NCBI GenBank assembly: GCA_905215095.1
Contig: CAJMOL010000013.1
Coordinates: forward strand, 1-15,059
Direction of reading: 5' to 3'
DNA: 15,059 bases
DNA from: an uncultured bacterium
GTDB lineage: Bacteria; Actinomycetota; Coriobacteriia; Coriobacteriales; Coriobacteriaceae
Positions within the stretch are counted from its first letter, which is position 1, and every line of letters begins with the position of its first letter. A model generated the notes under the pieces. That model was given only the letters and a program-made list of their open reading frames with translations, was not told the origin of the DNA and made no database searches. A program made the position numbers and the translations under genes. Below, piece by piece: positions 6,973-15,059 of this stretch.

Positions 6973-6996
6973 AGATTTTTGTACCGCCCGTAAGAT
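6967..6996 (+). promoter_or_regulatory. Candidate ebgA promoter
   Basis: TTGCAC (6967-6972) and TAAGAT (6991-6996) are spaced by 18 bp. The -35 box overlaps operator 2 and the predicted start (about 7003) falls in operator 3, the geometry expected for repression. The -10 matches only 4 of 6 consensus bases. Confidence 0.45.
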
Positions 6997-6998
6997 AA

Positions 6999-7014
6999 GG
7001 ACAACCGGTTGCAC
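6999..7014. promoter_or_regulatory. LacI/GalR-type operator 3
   Basis: GGACAACCGGTTGCAC is identical over all 16 bases to operator 2, 42 bp downstream (about four helical turns), and lies 20 bases before the ribosome binding site of ebgA. Confidence 0.72.
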
Positions 7015-7032
7015 AAAGAAGCACTACGATGA

Positions 7033-10056
<3,024 letters not shown>

Positions 10057-10059
10057 GTC

Positions 10060-10515
10060 ATGCATATCTTTAACTCGCGTGCCGATTTCGACGCCCAGAT
10101 GAAGTCCGTCAAGAAGTGGATGCGTACCGGTCAGGCACTCGACGGCGTTTCTGAACTGCAGCACGATGTGGCGTACTCTATCGGCGACTCGCTGGTGTAT
10201 TGGTGGGTGAACGCCCACGAGGCGGCTACTGCCGATCTGGTCGGTCACCGTCGCTACCATGCCGTGCTCGCTCCGCTCGACGGCGACCTGACCGTCGAGG
10301 TTGCCCCCAAGGCAGGCCTCACCTGCACCCGCGCCTACAGCGATATCGATGATCGCGAGCGCTTTGAGGGTACGGGGGAGACCGTGACGATTCCCACCGG
10401 CGGCGTTGCCGTCGTCGAAATTGACGAGGCCTACCGTGTCGTGGCCGATGCCGCGGATCCCCGCGTCGTGGTACTGCACGTGACAGTCGAAGGTTATTCC
10501 TTCCCCAACAAGTAG
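10060..10515 (+). CDS. ebgC: EbgC-type beta subunit (YhcH/YjgK/YiaL family)
   Basis: The 151-residue protein is the length of E. coli EbgC (149) and shares its signature segments: KKWMRTGQALD, VAYSIGDSLVYWWV, GHRRYHAVLAPLDG, DDRERFEGTGETV, EIDEAYRVV and a C-terminal EGYSFPNK (EDGYFHNK in EbgC as I recall it). The fold is cupin-like. In E. coli EbgC binds EbgA in a 4:4 complex and is needed for full beta-galactosidase activity; relatives without such a partner are sugar-related proteins of uncertain activity. Its ribosome binding site AAGGAGG (10045-10051) lies inside the end of ebgA and the genes are 3 bases apart, so matched expression of the two subunits is expected. Confidence 0.93.
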   Translation: MHIFNSRADFDAQMKSVKKWMRTGQALDGVSELQHDVAYSIGDSLVYWWVNAHEAATADLVGHRRYHAVLAPLDGDLTVEVAPKAGLTCTRAYSDIDDRERFEGTGETVTIPTGGVAVVEIDEAYRVVADAADPRVVVLHVTVEGYSFPNK

Positions 10516-10548
10516 TATTCGTCCGCCTGGGCGTTTGCTTCGCGCCGT

Positions 10549-10632
10549 TAAGGGGGATGGCTTTGTTGACTCCCTTTTCCCCATTCCCCTTAGCAGGTGC
10601 GCCGTCCGTGTTTGCACTTGCAGCTCGGACGG
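10549..10632 (+). other. Two stem-loops between ebgC and the permease
   Basis: The arms at 10549-10560 (TAAGGGGGATGG) and 10581-10592 (CCATTCCCCTTA) pair with one G-U wobble around a 20-nt loop. CCGTCCG (10602-10608) pairs with CGGACGG (10626-10632) around a 17-nt loop. Neither has a proper U-tract. They could stabilise the ebgAC message or partly attenuate transcription into the permease gene. Confidence 0.5.
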
Positions 10633-10656
10633 GTTTAGATGACATTTAACAGATGA

Positions 10657-12132
<1,476 letters not shown>

Positions 12133-12179
12133 CGGCTAGGATTAATCTACGGCTGTGGAATAAATCGATTCCCTTTCCT

Positions 12180-12215
12180 AAGGAGGGGCCTTACGAGGCC
12201 CCTCCTTTTGTGTTT
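12180..12215 (+). terminator. Rho-independent terminator of the ebg cluster
   Basis: AAGGAGGGGCC (12180-12190) pairs perfectly with GGCCCCTCCTT (12197-12207) around a 6-nt loop, followed by a T-rich run interrupted by G (TTTTGTGTTTT). It lies 48 bases after the permease stop. Confidence 0.93.
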
Positions 12216-12231
12216 TGGGGCATGGTTTTGG

Positions 12232-12461
12232 ACCCCGTGGTCAAAAAATGCTAAATATGAGTACTGTTGCAAAAGAGGTGTCATATTTTTCGGCTTGCTC
12301 AGAGCGAAAATGGGCTCAAAATCGATTTTTCTAACCCCCTTTAAAGGGCGTTTGACAGCTTTCAACCTCTTCGAATCGCTCAAAGTAGGCAATTTGCTCT
12401 CGATTTTGCTGCTACTAAATTGGTGACAGTGCTCATATTTGCCACTTTTTGACCACGAGGT
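12232..12461. repeat. 230-bp non-coding element with imperfect inverted ends
   Basis: The 36-nt left end (12232-12267) matches the reverse complement of the right end (12426-12461) at 31 of 36 positions. Both carry CGTGGTCAAAAA and AAATATGAG followed by ACTGT. Two differences are T opposite G, so an RNA copy would still pair there. The 158-nt interior is more AT-rich than its surroundings and holds a 12-bp perfect palindrome CCCTTTAAAGGG (12337-12348), plus AAAATCGA and TCGATTTT in opposed orientation. Open frames cross it on both strands (12208-12426 + and 12147-12482 -) but lack a ribosome binding site and any known family. It sits between the ebg terminator and ptsH. No clear target-site duplication is visible. 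It could be a MITE-like element or a structured RNA. Confidence 0.65.
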
Positions 12462-12554
12462 GTTCAGAGGGGCTCTCGACAAGCATCTAACGCTACAATA
12501 ACTACCACGTGGCTGGGTTTTGCCGGCCGAATGTGCGATGCCGCGGGAGGGGAC
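12462..12554 (+). promoter_or_regulatory. ptsH leader with a candidate -10 box
   Basis: TACAAT (12494-12499) matches the -10 consensus at 5 of 6 positions, 56 bases before the ATG of the HPr gene. No matching -35 is visible at 16-18 bp, so the promoter is tentative. GGGAGG (12545-12550) is the ribosome binding site. Confidence 0.4.
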
Positions 12555-12803
12555 ATGGTCGAGTTTACAAAGACGATTAAAGATCCGTTGGGACTACACG
12601 CCCGCCCGGTTGCGCTGCTCTATGACATCATTGCCAAGCACCGTAGCGACGTGTCGGTCAGCATCGGCGACCGCCATACCGACGGTCGCGACGTTATGGG
12701 CCTCATGGCTCTCTACGGCGAGTGTGGCGAGGATATCATCTTCCGCGTTTCGGGCGTAGACGAGGCTTCCTGCGTTACGTCGATCAGAAACCTCTCGCTC
12801 TAA
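12555..12803 (+). CDS. ptsH: HPr-family phosphocarrier protein with Asp at position 46
   Basis: The 82-residue protein has the length and fold pattern of HPr, which carries phosphate from enzyme I to the sugar-specific PTS enzymes II. The active-site segment is DPLGLHARPVALL with the phosphorylated histidine exactly at residue 15 and Arg17 behind it. The second signature, usually KS(I/V)MG with regulatory Ser46, reads GRDVMGLMAL here, so Lys45 is Arg and Ser46 is Asp. The start at 12555 is set by GGGAGG four bases before it and by the His15 numbering; an ATG 24 bases upstream in frame is poorer. The gene stands alone, without ptsI, between the 230-bp element and its own terminator. It may be the main HPr or a specialised paralogue; the window does not tell. 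Confidence 0.92.
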   Translation: MVEFTKTIKDPLGLHARPVALLYDIIAKHRSDVSVSIGDRHTDGRDVMGLMALYGECGEDIIFRVSGVDEASCVTSIRNLSL

Positions 12804-12812
12804 GCATGACAG

Positions 12813-12850
12813 GGCACGGCAAAGGACAGCTCTTTGCCGCGCCTTTTTGT
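12813..12850 (+). terminator. Rho-independent terminator of the HPr gene
   Basis: GGCACGGCAAAG (12813-12824) pairs with CTTTGCCGCGCC (12832-12843) with one mismatch around a 7-nt loop, then five T (12844-12848). It lies 10 bases after the HPr stop. Confidence 0.92.
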
Positions 12851-12895
12851 TTCGTATAGGAAACTTTTTCGAAAACTGAATAGAGACCCTTTCCA

Positions 12896-12949
12896 AAAAG
12901 TTAACCACGTGCTAGTTTACTAAAGCGAACATAGACGTGGTTAACTTTT
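12896..12949. promoter_or_regulatory. 15-bp inverted repeat upstream of the feo operon
   Basis: AAAAGTTAACCACGT (12896-12910) and its exact complement ACGTGGTTAACTTTT (12935-12949) flank a 24-bp spacer, 43 bases before the first feoA. The spacing of arm centres is 39 bp. Each arm contains the smaller palindrome GTTAAC. The position fits an operator for an iron-responsive regulator, with the promoter inside, but no good -10/-35 pair was found. Confidence 0.55.
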
Positions 12950-12991
12950 ATCACGTCGATGTTGAGGACGAACTGACGTTAGGAGCCACTC

Positions 12992-13234
12992 ATGTCTTGC
13001 GGACCGCAGATGCCGGCCATGCCGCTTTCGATGGTAAAAGCGGGCGAAACCGTGCGCGTGTCTCGTGTAAAGGGCAATGAGGACATGAAGCACCACCTCA
13101 AGGACCTCGGCTTTGTCGAGGGCAACGAAATCCACGTGGTGAGCTCGAGTGGCGCCAATATCATCGTCACGGTGCTGGGCGCACGCTTTGGCATCGATTC
13201 CAAGGTTGCCATGCACATCATGACCGTCGGTTAG
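12992..13234 (+). CDS. feoA: FeoA-domain ferrous iron transport protein (first copy)
   Basis: The 80-residue cytosolic protein has the SH3-like FeoA fold pattern: MPLSMVKAGETVRVSRVKGNEDMKHHLKDLGFVEGNEIHVVSSSGANIIVTVLGARFGIDSKVAMHIMT. The G...(M)..HLKDLGF.EG turn and GARFGIDSKVA strand are typical. FeoA is an accessory factor of the FeoB Fe(II) transporter and is thought to act on its cytoplasmic GTPase domain. A short leader (MSCGPQMPA) with one cysteine precedes the domain. AGGAG (12981-12985) is 6 bases before the ATG. It is the first gene of a feoA-feoA-feoB operon, 39 bases before the second copy. Confidence 0.92.
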   Translation: MSCGPQMPAMPLSMVKAGETVRVSRVKGNEDMKHHLKDLGFVEGNEIHVVSSSGANIIVTVLGARFGIDSKVAMHIMTVG

Positions 13235-13273
13235 TCCGCAGCATTTCATAAAAACCGAAAGGGGGACAAGAGG

Positions 13274-13495
13274 ATGAAGACGTTGGGTGACGTTAAGGTG
13301 GGCGAGAGCTCCACCATCGTCAAGCTTCACGGTGAGGGTGCGCTTCGCCGCCACCTTATGGACCTGGGGCTCATCAAGGGCACTTCGTTCAAGGTCGTGA
13401 AGGTTGCACCGCTCGGTGATCCGGTCGAGATCAACGTGCGCGGCTACGAGCTTTCCATCCGCAAGGAGGAGGCGGCTGTCGTCGAGGTCCAGTAG
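13274..13495 (+). CDS. feoA: FeoA-domain ferrous iron transport protein (second copy)
   Basis: The 73-residue protein is a second FeoA: TLGDVKVGESSTIVKLHGEGALRRHLMDLGLIKGTSFKVVKVAPLGDPVEINVRGYELSIRKEEAAVVEV. The LMDLGLIKGT.F.VVKVAPLGDPVEI..RGY.LS.R.EEA pattern is closer to the canonical FeoA consensus than that of the first copy, so the two are probably not interchangeable. The ATG at 13274 follows a purine-rich GGGGGACAAGAGG. It is followed by 122 untranslated bases and feoB. Two FeoA proteins ahead of one FeoB are known from several Gram-positive anaerobes; their separate roles are not established. Confidence 0.94.
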   Translation: MKTLGDVKVGESSTIVKLHGEGALRRHLMDLGLIKGTSFKVVKVAPLGDPVEINVRGYELSIRKEEAAVVEVQ

Positions 13496-13522
13496 GGCTC
13501 GCGGCGTATATTTCTGCAGATA

Positions 13523-13549
13523 AAGTTAGGTATTTCTAACTTAATGCAG
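13523..13549. promoter_or_regulatory. DtxR-like iron box before feoB
   Basis: The 19 bases at 13526-13544, TTAGGTATTTCTAACTTAA, match the DtxR/IdeR consensus TTAGGTTAGSCTAACCTAA at 14 positions, counting S as C or G but the centre as mismatched. The same stretch forms AAGTTAG/CTAACTT (13523-13529/13536-13542), itself inside CTGCA/TGCAG (13514-13518/13545-13549). It may be an operator for internal control of feoB. Confidence 0.45.
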
Positions 13550-13571
13550 CAACTTTGAAGCACATTATCCA

Positions 13572-13597
13572 GCCTGCGCGGAGAAAGCAGCGCAGGC
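13572..13597 (+). other. Stem-loop just before the feoB ribosome binding site
   Basis: GCCTGCGC (13572-13579) pairs perfectly with GCGCAGGC (13590-13597) around a 10-nt loop, six bases before the AGGAAGAAGG ribosome-binding stretch of feoB. It could adjust translation or protect the feoB message. Confidence 0.5.
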
Positions 13598-13617
13598 ACA
13601 CAAGGAAGAAGGATTGA

Positions 13618-15059
13618 ATGGCGGATTCTCAGATCCATGTCGCGCTGGCGGGTAACCCCAACTGCGGCAAGACCACGCTTTTCAACCTGATCACCGGCGC
13701 CAACGGCTACGTTGGCAACTGGCCCGGCGTCACGGTTGAGAAAAAGGAGGCCAAGCTCCTAAGCGACAAGAACGTTACCATCACGGACCTCCCCGGCATC
13801 TACTCGCTTTCCCCCTACAGCCCCGAGGAGCAGTGCTCGCGCGATTACCTCATGAGCGGCGAGCCCGATGTGGTCGTCCAGGTTGTCGACGCCACCAACC
13901 TCGAGCGCAACCTGTACCTGGCGCTTCAGGTCATCGAGACCGGCCTGCCCGTGGTCGTCGCCCTCAACATGGCCGACTTGGTCGAGAAGAACGGCGACAA
14001 GATCGACACGGACAAGCTCTCCAAGAAGCTCGGCTGCCCGGTCATGATGATCTCGGCCCTTAAGAACAAGGGCATTACGGAGCTGTTCGAGCAGGTCAAA
14101 AAGTCCGCTGCCTCCAAGGGCCAGGTGCCGGAGCACAAGTTCGACTCCTCCATCGAGGACGTTCTGACGCACATCGAGAACAACCTTCCGGCGAGCGTTC
14201 CCGCCAACAAGCGTCGCTACTACACCGTCAAACTGTTTGAGCGCGACGCGGACGCCTGCAAGCTCATCAACCTCACCAAGGAGAAGGCCGCTCGCGTGGA
14301 GCAGCTGGTCGCCCAGTGCGAGCAGGACTGCGACGACGACGCCGAGTCCATCATCACCGGCGAGCGTTACGGCGTGATTGCCCACATCATTGACGAGTGC
14401 CTCACCAAGGCTCCGGCAAAGATGAGCACCTCCGAGAAGATCGACCGTGTGGTTACCAACCGTATCCTGGGCCTGCCGATCTTTGTGGTCATCATGTTCT
14501 GCGTGTACTACATCGCCGTTTCCACCCTGGGCGGAACGGTGACCGACTTCACCAACGATCAGCTCTTTGGCACCGACGGTTGGTATGTGCTCGGCCAGGG
14601 TCGCGACGCCTACGACGCGGCCGTCGAGGCTGCGGGTGACAATGCCGACTCGGTCGACCCGGCACAGTACGGCCCCTATGTCCCGGGTATCACCACCATG
14701 GTGCACGACGCCCTCGTGGCGGGTGGCACCGAGGACGGTGGCCTGGTCGATTCGCTGGTCTGCGACGGTATCGTTGGCGGCCTGGGCGCCATCTTCGGCT
14801 TTGTGCCGCAGATGTTCCTGCTGTTCGTGATGCTGTCCTTCCTGGAGGACTGCGGCTACATGGCCCGCGTCGCCTTTATCATGGACCGCGTGTTCCGCCG
14901 CTTTGGCCTGTCCGGTAAGTCCTTTATCCCCATGCTCGTGTCCTCGGGCTGCGGCGTCCCCGGCGTCATGGCCACCAAGACCATCGAGAACGAGAAGGAC
15001 CGCCGCATGACGGTCATGACCACCACGTTCATTCCCTGTGGCGCTAAGCTGCCGATCAT
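13618..15059 (+). CDS. feoB: Ferrous iron transporter FeoB, partial (3' end outside the window)
   Basis: The first ~480 residues of this membrane Fe(II) transporter are present; the frame is open at the right edge. The N-terminal GTPase domain shows G1 GNPNCGKTT (residues 12-20), the switch segment GNWPGVTVEKK, G3 DLPGIYSL and G4 NMAD, followed by the helical GDI-like region (about 170-275). The membrane part begins at about 280 (ILGLPIFVVIMFCVYYIAV). FGFVPQMFLLFVMLSFLEDCGYMARVAFIMDR and the first Gate motif SFIPMLVSSGCGVPGVMATKT follow, then FIPCGAKLPI at the edge. Between helices 1 and 2 lies a long acidic extracytoplasmic loop (about 310-380). AGGAAGAAGG precedes the ATG at 13618. With the two feoA genes upstream it forms a Feo operon for iron uptake under anoxic conditions. 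Confidence 0.95.
   Translation, partial: MADSQIHVALAGNPNCGKTTLFNLITGANGYVGNWPGVTVEKKEAKLLSDKNVTITDLPGIYSLSPYSPEEQCSRDYLMSGEPDVVVQVVDATNLERNLYLALQVIETGLPVVVALNMADLVEKNGDKIDTDKLSKKLGCPVMMISALKNKGITELFEQVKKSAASKGQVPEHKFDSSIEDVLTHIENNLPASVPANKRRYYTVKLFERDADACKLINLTKEKAARVEQLVAQCEQDCDDDAESIITGERYGVIAHIIDECLTKAPAKMSTSEKIDRVVTNRILGLPIFVVIMFCVYYIAVSTLGGTVTDFTNDQLFGTDGWYVLGQGRDAYDAAVEAAGDNADSVDPAQYGPYVPGITTMVHDALVAGGTEDGGLVDSLVCDGIVGGLGAIFGFVPQMFLLFVMLSFLEDCGYMARVAFIMDRVFRRFGLSGKSFIPMLVSSGCGVPGVMATKTIENEKDRRMTVMTTTFIPCGAKLPI

Noticed and set aside
12147..12482. 111-residue minus-strand and 72-residue plus-strand frames over the 230-bp element
   Set aside because: No ribosome binding site, no known family, and both span the inverted ends and a terminator, so the non-coding explanation is simpler.
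12896..12949. Terminator function for the feo-upstream inverted repeat
   Set aside because: The HPr terminator is already present at 12813-12850, the arms are AT-rich and the spacer is 24 bases, which suits an operator better.
13759..14706. A 315-residue minus-strand frame within feoB
   Set aside because: It is the antisense shadow of the feoB coding sequence, which itself is unmistakable.

Overview
The window looks like a gut-metagenome contig made of two unrelated genomic backgrounds joined near 2266-2282. The left part (1 to about 2270) has moderate GC and codon use like a Negativicutes bacterium (Dialister/Veillonella type). The right part (about 2270 to 15059) is GC-rich with strong C/G third positions and resembles Coriobacteriia, most likely Collinsella. 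Both taxon calls are inference from base composition and protein resemblance; no search was run. The join lies inside one open reading frame, whose first half is the N-terminus of LarB and whose second half is a TrkA-C domain of the kind found at the end of ClC chloride channels. A chimeric assembly is the simplest explanation.

Left block: the 3' part of a frameshifted AMP-forming acyl-CoA synthetase (+), a 430-bp convergent gap with a terminator and a striking 39-nt palindrome, then on the minus strand a DpnD/PcfM-like small protein, fchA (methenyl-THF cyclohydrolase/cyclodeaminase family) and the TrkA-C end.

Right block: the larB 5' part and serB on the minus strand; aspS (+) with a clear terminator; an intergenic array of five copies of a short module in alternating orientation; and an evolved-beta-galactosidase-type cluster. 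That cluster is a divergent LacI-family regulator, a 376-bp control region with three identical-core operators, ebgA, ebgC and an APC-superfamily permease, an order that resembles Escherichia coli ebgR-ebgA-ebgC-ygjI. It ends in a strong terminator, followed by a 230-bp non-coding element with 36-nt imperfect inverted ends. Next come a stand-alone HPr with His15 but Asp at the Ser46 position, and a ferrous-iron operon (feoA, feoA, feoB) with a long inverted repeat in front, a DtxR-like box and a second stem-loop before feoB. FeoB runs off the right edge.

The right block thus covers beta-galactoside use, PTS-linked phosphotransfer, Fe(II) uptake, nickel-pincer cofactor synthesis, serine synthesis and aspartyl-tRNA charging. 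The main candidates for something undescribed are non-coding: the alternating module array, the 230-bp element and the palindromes in front of larB and feoA.
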